Assembly: GCF_007997085.1 (NCBI RefSeq)
Contig: NZ_VORR01000008.1
Location: 1 to 64,000, forward strand
Reading direction: 5' to 3'
DNA length: 64,000 bases
Origin: Polaribacter sp. IC066
GTDB taxonomy: Bacteria > Bacteroidota > Bacteroidia > Flavobacteriales > Flavobacteriaceae
Shown here: positions 1 to 8,154 of the stretch, piece after piece
How the letters are laid out: each line of letters begins with the position of its first letter
Position numbering within the stretch: position 1 is the first letter of the stretch
Program-made: the position numbers and the translations under genes
The notes under the pieces: model-generated
What the model was told of the DNA's origin: nothing
The model's database searches: none
Seen by the model: only the letters and a program-made list of their open reading frames with translations

Positions 1-200
1 CGTAAACTTTGGTTTTTTAAAGGTCTATTTTCATCTTTAGATGGTGGAACGGAACTATTTCGACTATTTTTACGATGCGTTAAGTCCTCGATTTTATCAA
101 GTAGAGTCTCAATTATTGATTCTAATTATATAATTCTTGACTCTAATTCTGCAATACGTTTTTTGTCGGAGTTCAATTTATAATGCTTTGATACAAAGGA
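1..200 (-). pseudogene. IS66-family transposase, N-terminal remnant
   Basis: Read leftward, the frame gives a coiled-coil start (KKRIAELESRII) and then KNSRNSSVPPSKDENRP, the asparagine/serine/proline-rich stretch typical of the N-terminal region of IS66-type transposases in Bacteroidota. The frame runs off the window edge. An in-frame TAA at 126-128 sits inside the leucine-zipper-like part, where the family normally has a charged residue, and I find no ATG upstream, so this copy is probably dead. The start is not defined; the right limit given is approximate. A short palindrome (GTTAC-CTA-GTAAC at 243-255) lies just outside and could be an element end, but that is a guess. Confidence 0.6.
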
Positions 201-1092
201 AACAAACACAATTTAAAAGCACTAAAAATCAAACATGTAATTGTTACCTAGTAACTAACAAATGTTAACAAGAAAGTTCTTTTTCCTAAAAGCAAAGATA
301 GAATTGTTAATAACTAGCTCTTTTTTGAAATCTAGGCTGAATAGTTACAAATAAACATAACAGATAAATACAAGCTTTGTAGCTTTCATTTATCTGCTAT
401 TTTTTATATACTTGGTTGTGCCCAATACGATCAAGTTAACATTAAAAAGATTACTATTAGAAAAGGGCTCAATAATAACATCATTATTAAAAATCTCTTT
501 TTTAAACTGATATCTTCACGCCATTCCAGCAGAAATCCCTTCTTAAAATATTTTCTTAACATTATTATTAATTTTTGAGGTAATTTAATTTTTTAAGATT
601 TATAAATCTATCTACTACAAGGTGCAACTTTTATTAAATCACATTCTGTTCTTCACACCAAGAGCTTATAATTTATAAAAGTAAAAATAATATCCTTGCT
701 AATCGTAATACACTTTTAACTATTTTAAAGCAAGTTGTTAAAAAAATTTCCTTGCTCTCACGATTTTCAAAATCTAAACTCGTCTACTTATTTTTAACTT
801 CTTTTATAGCTTACACATATTTTGACATAAGGTGGTAAACCTCTACTTCTTAATCCATAGAATTTTTAGCAATTATTTATTTGTAAATTTAAGAATTAAA
901 AATGTAAAAGTCAATCCCTGTTTACCATGATATTTGGGTATCCCCGTAAATCGGTAGAAACCTCGTAGTAAACAGAGAGAAGATAAAACTAACTGTATGA
1001 TAATTGGTGTTTTAAAAAATCGTAAAACGGTCATCAAACTATTTTTTTTGGCTTTAAGAGCCATCAAACAAATACAACACGAAAAAATATAA
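201..1092. other. AT-rich region without a supportable gene
   Basis: Very AT-rich, with stops in all frames and no recognisable domain. A 64-codon leftward frame at 873-1067 has no upstream signal, and its product resembles nothing I know. The region lies between two gene remnants and is best read as decayed sequence. Confidence 0.5.
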
Positions 1093-1221
1093 CTGTTCTT
1101 TTTTAAGTTAGATGCCCCACTTTTAGAAGATATTAGAGAAGAAATATGAACGATTCATATTGATACATTAACGCCTATTAAAGCATTGATAAAATTGAAT
1201 GAGAGAAGCGGATGTTCGTAA
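1093..1221 (+). pseudogene. MutS C-terminal remnant
   Basis: The forward frame reads LFFFKLDAPLLEDIREEI, a TGA stop (1147-1149), then TIHIDTLTPIKALIKLNE and a stop. This matches the extreme C-terminus of the mismatch-repair ATPase MutS in Bacteroidota, where a phenylalanine-rich stretch leading into LDDPLLEDIREEI is followed by a (D/N)xLTPxEALxKLNE motif. Only this tail is recognisable; the ATPase domain is absent upstream and a further in-frame TAA precedes the match. I infer a fragment of a lost or relocated mutS. The match is short, so chance similarity cannot be fully excluded. Confidence 0.5.
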
Positions 1222-1577
1222 ATAAATAAATTTGTTACACCTAAAAAAACAAAATTAACTATCAGTTTTTTTTGTTTACCCTTAAAAAAAGCGCAAATCT
1301 TAACCTTTGCGCTTCGTTGTTACTTTTTAAATGTTCTTTTACAATCTACTAACTTATTTTTTTTTCTTTAAGTGTTATAACGCACAATAAGACTTAATAC
1401 GTACTTAATGATACACAACCAAGAGGCATTCATAGCGCACTATAGTAACCCCTAATAATGAGTTTTCAGTGTACATTTCATAATAAAACTGTATTCTCAA
1501 GTATCATAAGAACCCTTAAACGAAAGTCACCTTTTTAGACCGTTTTATCATGGTAATTGCAGTTTAAAAATTATTTT
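1222..1577. other. Non-coding stretch with one terminator
   Basis: No coding frame can be supported. Apart from the leftward hairpin at 1284-1312, I see nothing of note. Confidence 0.5.
1284..1312 (-). terminator. Rho-independent terminator, leftward
   Basis: The stem GCGCAAA / TTTGCGC has an 8-base loop and, read on the minus strand, is followed by seven T. It lies about 265 bases beyond the end of the broken secreted-protein gene and is the likely end of that old transcript. Confidence 0.65.
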
Positions 1578-2075
1578 CTAAATTGTTCTTTTCAATTTTA
1601 ATAATTTGTTAGTAGCCGTTATATAGCTGTTGTAAATAGGCTCAAACTGCATCAATTCATCAAACCTATAAAACCCTTTAGGCTCGCCACTCAGAACTTT
1701 ATCACCGTTTTTTAACACCATACTCTTAAAAGGTTCTCATGTCTTAATTTGTTGAAGGGCAATAGCGCCTTTAAATTTACTAACTTGAATAATTTCAGCC
1801 GCTAATAGTTTCTTTTGTCCAGAAACTTTATCTAGAAAATATACTTTAGCACTAATGTTGTTAGCGCCCCTAACCTTTTTAATAAGATTAGTTTCTACAT
1901 AGAACATAAATTTAGAAGACGGTCTGCACTCAAACTGCTGTTTTAAAAGCACCTCAATGGCATTCATGTCTTTTAACATTAAGTTAGAAGTTACAGATTT
2001 CTTTTCTTTTGTGGTAAACGAAAATATTACCATCAACAGCGCAGCTAGCGCCAAGACTTTTTTTAGGAGATACAT
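1578..2075 (-). pseudogene. Secreted protein gene interrupted by one stop
   Basis: The frame starts MYLLKKVLALAALLMVIFSF, a clear Sec signal peptide, and continues as a small beta-rich protein until a TGA at 1737-1739 (codon 113). Beyond that stop the same frame stays open for another 52 codons with normal composition (EPFKSMVLKNGDKVLSGEPKGFYRFDE and onward, ending LLKLKRTI) before a TAG at 1578-1580. The simplest reading is one nonsense change in a gene of about 165 codons. I do not recognise the family. A truncated 112-residue product is possible, and a sequencing error would also explain it. Confidence 0.65.
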
Positions 2076-2253
2076 AATACATTTAAAGGGGTTACTTTTG
2101 TAAAGTTAATCTTTTTTAGAATAAAAACAACTAATTAAAAATAATGATCATTAGCAGATCCCATATCAACATCCGAAAAATCAACCAAAAATAAAATAGT
2201 AAAACAGATAAAATATTAATAAAGGTTATGAAATAGTTTAATTAATTTACTAG

Positions 2254-2261
2254 TATCTTTG
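2254..2261 (+). promoter_or_regulatory. Bacteroidota -7 element TATCTTTG for tatA
   Basis: TATCTTTG matches TAnnTTTG exactly and ends only 7 bases before the tatA ATG, which would make the transcript leaderless or nearly so. The same 16 bases TATCTTTGTACTATTA occur before the second tatA, there followed by a longer leader. Confidence 0.65.
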
Positions 2262-2268
2262 TACTATT

Positions 2269-2550
2269 ATGAAAATACATTTTTTATTTATTGGAGGACC
2301 TGAAATATTTATCATCATGTTAATTGTGGTGATGGTTTTTGGTGCTGATAAAATTCCTGAAATTGCCCGAGGTTTAGGCAAAGGAATTCGTCAGGTTAAA
2401 GATGCTACTAACGATATTAAAAGAGAAATTAGTGATACCTCAAAAAGTCATGGTTTAGATGCAGATCTAGGCAAAGACATTAAAAAAGAGGTTGAGAGTG
2501 TAAAAGAAAATATTGATGATTTAACAGGGCCTATAAAAAGACAGTCCTAA
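2269..2550 (+). CDS. tatA: Twin-arginine translocase subunit TatA
   Basis: 93-residue TatA/TatE-type protein of the inner membrane, which oligomerises to let folded Tat substrates pass. It has a short periplasmic N-terminus ending in GGPEIF, one membrane helix (about residues 12-27, IIMLIVVMVFG), the hinge, the amphipathic helix DKIPEIARGLGKGIRQ and a charged tail. The Phe-Gly pair at the end of the helix is the family signature. The length is normal. The ATG is fixed by the conserved N-terminus and lies almost on the predicted transcription start. It converges on the neighbouring methyltransferase. A second, shorter TatA lies at 18 kb. Confidence 0.92.
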   Translation: MKIHFLFIGGPEIFIIMLIVVMVFGADKIPEIARGLGKGIRQVKDATNDIKREISDTSKSHGLDADLGKDIKKEVESVKENIDDLTGPIKRQS

Positions 2551-2638
2551 ATTTTTTGACTTTTTTATTTTCTTTTATAATTTTAGTAAAATCACTAAAG
2601 CTTTAGCAAAAACTGAATAAATTTAGTTAAAATTAAAG

Positions 2639-3280
2639 TTACTTTACTCTACTAATTGTTAAACCATCTCTTATGGGCAGCAATACAGTTTCTATTCTAT
2701 CATCTGTATTTAAGAGTTTATTATACTCTAAAAGCATTTTTGTGTCTATATCTTTTGGGTCTAGGGCTTCTACAATTTTACCACTCCAGAGTACATTGTC
2801 TGATAAAATAATACCGCCAGCATTCATTTTATCGATAATAAGATGAAAATATTTAACGTAATTAGATTTATCGGCATCAATAAAAACCAAATCAAATTGC
2901 TCATTTATAGTAGGTATAATTTCTAAAGCATTCCCCACTTTTTGTTCAATTTGTTTTCTAAAACCAGACTTTTCAAAATATTTATTTTGTAAAGTTGCCA
3001 ATTCTTCATTTTTATCAATCGTAATAATTTTTCCTTTGGATGCCAATCCTTCTGCGAAACACAAAGCAGAATATCCTGTATAGGTTCCTATCTCTAAAAT
3101 ATTTTTTGGTGCAATTAGCTTTGAAATCATCGATAAAATTCTACCTTGAAAACCACCACTTAACATTCTAGGGTTTAGTACCTTTTGCCAAGTTTCTCTG
3201 CTTAATTCTTGCAAAATTTTAGGTTCTTGTTGTGAATGTTCTACAACATATTGATCTATAGCTTCTGGTATAAAATGCAT
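2639..3280 (-). CDS. SAM-dependent O-methyltransferase (catechol-OMT type)
   Basis: 213 residues, the usual size for the caffeoyl-CoA/catechol O-methyltransferase-like family. The SAM-binding motif I is ILEIGTYTGYSALCFA (residues 61-76). The acidic metal-binding motif FIDADKSNY lies at 133-141, with the second ligand pair DN at 161-162, so divalent-metal-dependent methyl transfer to a hydroxyl group is expected. The substrate cannot be told from sequence. It stands alone, converging with tatA, and a palindromic repeat lies just upstream of its start. Confidence 0.88.
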   Translation of the reverse strand: MHFIPEAIDQYVVEHSQQEPKILQELSRETWQKVLNPRMLSGGFQGRILSMISKLIAPKNILEIGTYTGYSALCFAEGLASKGKIITIDKNEELATLQNKYFEKSGFRKQIEQKVGNALEIIPTINEQFDLVFIDADKSNYVKYFHLIIDKMNAGGIILSDNVLWSGKIVEALDPKDIDTKMLLEYNKLLNTDDRIETVLLPIRDGLTISRVK

Positions 3281-3291
3281 CTTATATTTGG

Positions 3292-3341
3292 TCGAGCGCA
3301 GCCGATACCTTATTTAGTGAAAAGTTCTCGACTGCGCTCGA
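3292..3341. repeat. Palindromic intergenic repeat (REP-like)
   Basis: A perfect 10-base inverted repeat, TCGAGCGCAG at 3292-3301 and CTGCGCTCGA at 3332-3341, lies around a 30-base spacer. It is far richer in G and C than its surroundings. Sequences of this kind are common dispersed repeats in flavobacterial genomes. Confidence 0.6.
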
Positions 3342-3443
3342 GATCCACAAGTCAAAAATACAAAAACGGAACCTATATTTCTATAAATCCCGTTTCAATC
3401 TAACAAAAAATCAAAAATTGTAGTTTTTCAAGCTACAAAGCCT

Positions 3444-3707
3444 TTATACTTTTACTTTCTTTAATTCTATAGCTAATTTTTCTTTTTCTGCTTGTGACAG
3501 GCAATTTTTGTGTTGTTTACAATTAATCGCCTTTATTTGAAATAAAAACGTCATTCTATTATTCTGGTTAGAGTACAATCTACAAATTTTACATTGAAAA
3601 AAGTGCCCGTTTAACTTTAATTTTTCTGCCAATGTAGCTTCTTTATATTGGCTTTTGTCGCAAATCAGTGTAGCTTCATCACAAGAGATCATAAATTTTT
3701 TAAACAT
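3444..3707 (-). CDS. Small zinc-finger anti-sigma-like protein
   Basis: 87-residue soluble protein starting 3 bases after the sigma-factor stop, so the two are almost certainly co-transcribed. It carries GHFFQCKICRLY (H35, C39, C42 approximately), the HxxxCxxC zinc-binding arrangement of ZAS-type anti-sigma factors, and further cysteines at both ends. Unlike many anti-sigma factors it has no membrane helix. I infer that it holds the upstream sigma factor inactive in the cytoplasm, perhaps releasing it on oxidation or metal loss. The family assignment rests on context and one motif. Confidence 0.65.
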   Translation of the reverse strand: MFKKFMISCDEATLICDKSQYKEATLAEKLKLNGHFFQCKICRLYSNQNNRMTFLFQIKAINCKQHKNCLSQAEKEKLAIELKKVKV

Positions 3708-3710
3708 TTC

Positions 3711-4277
3711 TTAAGTATTAAACCAGTTATCTTCCATACATTTTCTTAATTGAGTTCTAGCTCTATGAATTATAACCCATAAATTAGACGCTGTTATGTC
3801 TAACTCCTTACAAATTTCTTCCGTTTCAAATTCTTGAATGGTTTTCATTCTAAACACCATCGCATACTTTTCTGGCAAGTTATCGATACACATATCTAAC
3901 TGTGTCTTTAATTCTTCGTTTTCTAATTTTTTTTCAGAGTCGTTATCCCAACTTTGAGGCACACGTTCTTCAATCCAACTTCCTTCGTGCTCGCCGTCGT
4001 TATAAAAATTCATTCGTACTTCTGCTTGCCCTTTTTTAGAATTAATTTTTCTATAATGATCAATCACCTTTCTTTTTAAGATGGCCACTAACCAGGTTCT
4101 TTCTGCAGCTTTTCCTTGAAAATTTTTCGCTGATTTTAGACCAGCAAAAAAAGTTTCTTGTACTAAATCTTTCGCTAAATCCGAATCGTTTACACGCACA
4201 ACCGCATAATTAAATAAATAATCTGCATATTTATCGATCCATTTGTCAGGATTTAAAATAATTTTTTCTTGAGGCAT
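3711..4277 (-). CDS. ECF-type RNA polymerase sigma factor
   Basis: Sigma-70 family, ECF group. Region 2 is visible in NYAVVRVNDSDLAKDLVQETFF and the following RTWLVAILKRKVIDHYRK. Region 4 is the helix-turn-helix DITASNLWVIIHRARTQLRK near the C-terminus. I place the start at the ATG of MPQEKIILNPDKW (188 residues); the frame is open 25 codons further upstream, but that part is basic, unlike the family and richer in rare-looking codons. The zinc-finger partner follows immediately. Confidence 0.88.
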   Translation of the reverse strand: MPQEKIILNPDKWIDKYADYLFNYAVVRVNDSDLAKDLVQETFFAGLKSAKNFQGKAAERTWLVAILKRKVIDHYRKINSKKGQAEVRMNFYNDGEHEGSWIEERVPQSWDNDSEKKLENEELKTQLDMCIDNLPEKYAMVFRMKTIQEFETEEICKELDITASNLWVIIHRARTQLRKCMEDNWFNT

Positions 4278-4534
4278 TTTAAGTTTTAAGAGTATCAAAT
4301 GTACTGTAATTTTTTTTCTTTTAGTAACTTTCATATTTCCCATATGCTTCAATCAATTAAAAAAAAGATTTAGCCCATCTAAATTTAGAAAATCGACTTT
4401 TTGTTTCCTTAAAAATCAGTTAAAACTCTAAAAAAAAGACTCCTTTTCTTACATCTCCCCAAGTAATGAAACGCCAAAAAATTAAATTTTCTGCTTTTAT
4501 TTGTTACTTTTACCGAAGTAAAAAACATAAATAT

Positions 4535-5353
4535 ATGTCTGTAGCAAAAAAACAGTACAAAAGAGTTACTGTAAAATCTTTGGTAGAAATGAAAGCAAAT
4601 GGAGAAAAAATTTCTATGCTCACTGCTTACGATTATACCATGGCAAAAATTTTAGATAGCGCCGGTTTAGATGTACTTTTAGTTGGCGACTCTGCTTCTA
4701 ATGTAATGGCGGGTCATGAAACTACCTTACCGATTACGCTAGATCAAATGATTTATCATGCAAGCTCTGTTGTAAGAGCTATTGAACGCTCTTTAGTAGT
4801 GGTAGACTTGCCTTTTGGTAGTTACCAATCTGACCCAAAAGAAGCGTTGCGTTCTGCCATTAGAATTATGAAAGAATCTGGTGGGCATTCTATAAAATTA
4901 GAAGGTGGTAAAGAAGTAAAAGAATCTATAAAACGTATTTTAAATGCAGGTATTCCGGTAATGGGACATTTGGGTTTAACACCCCAATCCATCTATAAGT
5001 TTGGTACTTACACAGTTAGGGCAAAAGAAGAGGAAGAAGCAGAACAATTAATGGAGGATGCTTTAATGCTAGAAAGAATTGGTTGCTTTGCTATTGTTTT
5101 AGAAAAAGTGCCTGCAACATTGGCTAAAAAAGTTGCCGATGCTTTAAGAATTCCTGTTATCGGAATTGGCGCTGGTAATGGTGTTGATGGCCAAGTTTTA
5201 GTTACTCATGATATGATTGGAATGACACATGAATTTAATCCTCGTTTTTTAAGAAGATATTTAGATTTATATGCAGACATGACGGGTGCTTTTAAAAACT
5301 ACATTAAAGATGTAAAAAGTGGTAATTTTCCGAGTGATAAAGAGCAATATTAA
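4535..5353 (+). CDS. panB: 3-methyl-2-oxobutanoate hydroxymethyltransferase
   Basis: First committed enzyme of pantothenate synthesis: transfers a hydroxymethyl group from methylene-tetrahydrofolate to alpha-ketoisovalerate to give ketopantoate. Conserved blocks are visible: [38 protein letters not shown] (metal-binding aspartate), [35 protein letters not shown] and [19 protein letters not shown]. The start chosen is [11 protein letters not shown], giving 272 residues, the normal length; 23 extra upstream codons are open but unlike the family. It stands alone, and no other pantothenate gene is in the window. Confidence 0.95.
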   Translation: MSVAKKQYKRVTVKSLVEMKANGEKISMLTAYDYTMAKILDSAGLDVLLVGDSASNVMAGHETTLPITLDQMIYHASSVVRAIERSLVVVDLPFGSYQSDPKEALRSAIRIMKESGGHSIKLEGGKEVKESIKRILNAGIPVMGHLGLTPQSIYKFGTYTVRAKEEEEAEQLMEDALMLERIGCFAIVLEKVPATLAKKVADALRIPVIGIGAGNGVDGQVLVTHDMIGMTHEFNPRFLRRYLDLYADMTGAFKNYIKDVKSGNFPSDKEQY

Positions 5354-5428
5354 GAAATCTATTGCAACTTACCCAACAGCAAGCAACTGTTGTAAAAATT
5401 GATTCAAATAGTTATCTTATTTAATACA

Positions 5429-5454
5429 TTGCAACGGGTTTTAACCCGTTGCAA
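5429..5454. terminator. Hairpin, probable panB terminator or repeat
   Basis: TTGCAACGGGTT and AACCCGTTGCAA form a perfect 12-base stem with a 2-base spacer, followed by AAAGATTTAG rather than a T tract. It could be a palindromic repeat that also ends transcription. Confidence 0.5.
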
Positions 5455-5515
5455 AAAGATTTAGTTCTCATTCAATTCCTAGGAGTTTTAACACCTTATC
5501 TAAAATAAAATTCTC

Positions 5516-6472
5516 TTGAAAATACTTCATTTAGACATCAACCATCCGCTTTTACTGCATCAACTAAACGATTTAGGTTTTACAAACGATGAAGATTATA
5601 CCTCATCAAAACAAGAAATAGAATCAAAAATTCATTTGTACGACGGTTTTATAATCCGAAGTCGATTTTCAATTGATAAAAATTTTATAGATAAAGCCAC
5701 AAAGTTAAAGTTTATTGGTAGGGTCGGTGCTGGTTTAGAAAATATTGATTGCGAGTATGCATCTTCTAAAAACATAACCTTAATTGCGGCCCCAGAAGGC
5801 AACCGAAATGCTGTTGGTGATCACGCTTTAGGAATGCTTTTATCGCTTTTTAATAAATTAAATAAAGCAGATAAAGAAGTTAGAAATGGTAAATGGTTGC
5901 GCGAAGAAAATAGAGGAATTGAGCTTGATGGAAAAACTATTGGCTTAATTGGTTACGGAAATATGGGCAAATCTTTTGCCAAAAAACTTCGTGGTTTTGA
6001 TGTTAACGTGCTTTGCTATGACATAAAGCCCCATGTTTCAGATGAAAATTGTACACAAGTTTCTTTAGCGGAAATTCAAGAAAAAGCCAATATTTTAAGT
6101 TTACATACACCACAAACTAGCCTTACCAAAGGTATGATCAATGCTGATTTTATCAACAGTTTTAAAAATAATTTTTGGTTGATAAACACCGCACGCGGAT
6201 CTTCTGTAGTTACAAATGATTTGGTAAAAGCCTTACAATCTGGCAAAGTTTTGGGCGCAGGTTTAGATGTATTAGAATATGAAAAATCTTCTTTTGAAAA
6301 TCTATTCAAGAAAGATAGTATCTCTGGTGTAAAAGAAATGCCCACGGCTTTTAAGTATTTAATCAATTCAGAAAACGTTTTACTAACACCTCACATTGCT
6401 GGCTGGACACTTGAAAGCAACCAAAAGTTAGCCCAAACTATTGTACATAAAATTAAAGCAAAATTTTGTTAA
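5516..6472 (+). CDS. D-2-hydroxyacid dehydrogenase (PGDH-like)
   Basis: 318-residue NAD-dependent D-2-hydroxyacid dehydrogenase of the 3-phosphoglycerate dehydrogenase type. The dinucleotide fold is GLIGYGNMG (143-151). The catalytic set is R227 (LINTARGS), E254 or E256 (GLDVLEYE) and H293 (TPHIAGWT). There is no C-terminal ACT domain, so it need not be the serine-pathway enzyme. The only start that keeps the full N-terminus is a TTG codon. It is monocistronic by spacing. The substrate is not decidable from sequence. Confidence 0.88.
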   Translation: MKILHLDINHPLLLHQLNDLGFTNDEDYTSSKQEIESKIHLYDGFIIRSRFSIDKNFIDKATKLKFIGRVGAGLENIDCEYASSKNITLIAAPEGNRNAVGDHALGMLLSLFNKLNKADKEVRNGKWLREENRGIELDGKTIGLIGYGNMGKSFAKKLRGFDVNVLCYDIKPHVSDENCTQVSLAEIQEKANILSLHTPQTSLTKGMINADFINSFKNNFWLINTARGSSVVTNDLVKALQSGKVLGAGLDVLEYEKSSFENLFKKDSISGVKEMPTAFKYLINSENVLLTPHIAGWTLESNQKLAQTIVHKIKAKFC

Positions 6473-6709
6473 CTTCGAGCTTTTAAAGCATCACCCAGAA
6501 ATAACTAATTTTAGAAATTGTTATATCAAAACAATAATCATCTTTGTTGCAGTGATTTTAAAAAAAAAAAGGAAGCAATAAAGAAATAATTAATTGTAGC
6601 AGCCACTAAAATTGGTTTATATAAACCTTTACCTCATTTTTGTAAAGCATAATTAGCAAAAAACAGCACTTCAAATAATAAATTTTACACATCACTTAAA
6701 ACAACATTC

Positions 6710-7108
6710 ATGAAATTCTTATCAGAGTATCCCACAGAAGTTTTAATACTCCTTTTTTTAATTGTTACTTTCTTACAATCCGGAATTGATAAATTAATAG
6801 ACTGGAAAGGAAACCTTGCTTTTATTAAAGATCATTTTAAAAACTCGCCTTTTAAAAATAGTGTGCCTTTATTATTATCGGTTATTTTAGTTTTAGAAAT
6901 TATTGCCGGAATCTTAATGTTGATTGGTGTTTACCAATTATATAGTTCTGGAGCTAAAGAAATTGCATTATTAGGAACAGCGCTTTGTGCTATCGTTTTA
7001 ATTTTTTTACTTATTGGGCAACGTCTTGCAAAAGATTATGCAGGAGCGATGTCTTTAGCCGTCTATTTTATCATTACACTTTTCGGTGTTTATTTATTAA
7101 ATAGTTAA
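6710..7108 (+). CDS. DoxX-like four-helix membrane protein
   Basis: 132 residues with four predicted membrane helices (about residues 8-24, 50-75, 85-105 and 112-130), matching the DoxX/DoxD-like family in length and layout. The family is linked to quinone or thiosulfate redox chemistry and membrane stress in other bacteria, but here no partner gene is adjacent. Helix 1 begins after EYPTEVLI. A strong bidirectional terminator follows. The family call is fair; function is unknown. Confidence 0.7.
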   Translation: MKFLSEYPTEVLILLFLIVTFLQSGIDKLIDWKGNLAFIKDHFKNSPFKNSVPLLLSVILVLEIIAGILMLIGVYQLYSSGAKEIALLGTALCAIVLIFLLIGQRLAKDYAGAMSLAVYFIITLFGVYLLNS

Positions 7109-7148
7109 AAACTATTACAAAACAACATCCTAATCATTTTTATCTATA

Positions 7149-7187
7149 AAAAAAGAGCTTAAAACATACGTTTTAAGCTCTTTTTTA
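7149..7187. terminator. Bidirectional terminator
   Basis: GAGCTTAAAAC and GTTTTAAGCTC form an 11-base stem with a 4-base loop, flanked by A-run and T-run. It serves the DoxX-like gene and the leftward methyltransferase operon that ends at 7252. Confidence 0.85.
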
Positions 7188-7251
7188 TTTTTAGTAAAGT
7201 ATTTAGATGGTAAATTAATTAAAATAAAAATAAACCTTTTAAAAATCGTTT

Positions 7252-8109
7252 TTACTGCTTTTTAAGTACATAAAGTATCGACGAATACTCATTTGTCTTT
7301 TTTGCTCTGCTATTAGAAACAAAACCATGATAAAAAGATCTCAAAGGGTTCATTTTTCCTGATTTATATTTTTCACTTAAAAGAGCAACATAATACGCAT
7401 CAAATTTCATAGGCACTCTTTTCTCTACAGTCATACCAACATTAGAAAATAATTTAGAAATTGATGTTTGAGAAAAATGCCATAAATGTCTTGGCACATC
7501 AAAAGCTGCCCAATGCTCTTTATACCATTTTGCATCATCACTGTTAAAATTAGGAACTGCAACTATTAATTTACCGTCTTCAGAAAGTAGCTGGTATAAA
7601 CTTAAGATATATTCTTGCAAATTTTCTACATGTTCTAAAACATGCCAAAGTGTAATAACATCAAATTGTTGGTTTTTAATTTTTGATAAATCTTCTTGTA
7701 ATAAAACTCCTTTTTTTACGGCAATATTTCTTGCTTCTAAACTAGGTTCTGTTCCAAAAACATTCCAAGAATTATTTTTACAAACTTTTAAAAAATCTCC
7801 TGTACCTGCGCCAACATCTAAAATATTTTTTGAAGGCGTTTTAAAAGAATTAATTAAACTTACTTTTCTTTTTAAAGTGATGTTTTTTACGGTTTGATAC
7901 ACCTTGTCTAATAAAGATTTTTTAGAATCTGTATGAGAAATATAATCTTCGCTTTTATAGTAGGCTGCTAAATTTTTAGGAACAGGTACTGTAACTAACA
8001 TATCAAACGCAACATTCTTTTTTATTTGATATACTTCGCCAGAAACTGTATGATCTTTGCAATCTAAAAAAGGCTGTAAATTTTTATAAAAGTCTGTATC
8101 TTTTATCAT
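7252..8109 (-). CDS. Class I SAM-dependent methyltransferase
   Basis: 285 residues. The methyltransferase core starts near residue 95 with NILDVGAGTGDFLKVCKNN (SAM motif I), then GTEPS, DVITLWHVLEHVENLQEYI (the WHVLEHV post-motif typical of the UbiE/methyltransf_23 group) and GKLIVAVPNFNSDDAKWY. Such enzymes in Bacteroidota often act on cell-surface lipids or sugars, but nothing here fixes the substrate. It is the last gene of the leftward block after mnmG, 45 bases away, with a parS-like palindrome in the gap. Confidence 0.85.
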   Translation of the reverse strand: MIKDTDFYKNLQPFLDCKDHTVSGEVYQIKKNVAFDMLVTVPVPKNLAAYYKSEDYISHTDSKKSLLDKVYQTVKNITLKRKVSLINSFKTPSKNILDVGAGTGDFLKVCKNNSWNVFGTEPSLEARNIAVKKGVLLQEDLSKIKNQQFDVITLWHVLEHVENLQEYILSLYQLLSEDGKLIVAVPNFNSDDAKWYKEHWAAFDVPRHLWHFSQTSISKLFSNVGMTVEKRVPMKFDAYYVALLSEKYKSGKMNPLRSFYHGFVSNSRAKKTNEYSSILYVLKKQ

Positions 8110-8120
8110 TTATTTTGAAT

Positions 8121-8136
8121 TGTTCCACGAGGAACA
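8121..8136. other. parS-like palindrome, site 1
   Basis: TGTTCCACGAGGAACA differs from the perfect palindrome TGTTCCACGTGGAACA at one position, and from the widespread ParB site TGTTTCACGTGAAACA at three of 16. It lies between mnmG and the methyltransferase gene. See site 2 on the other side of mnmG. Confidence 0.5.
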
Positions 8137-8154
8137 TCGTTAACTTTTTTTATT

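Noticed and set aside
873..1067. 64-codon leftward frame in the first kilobase
   Set aside because: It has no promoter or recognisable domain, overlaps a remnant region, and its product has no natural-looking composition.
4278..4352. 25-codon extension of the ECF sigma factor
   Set aside because: The extension is basic and unlike the family; the internal ATG gives the standard length.
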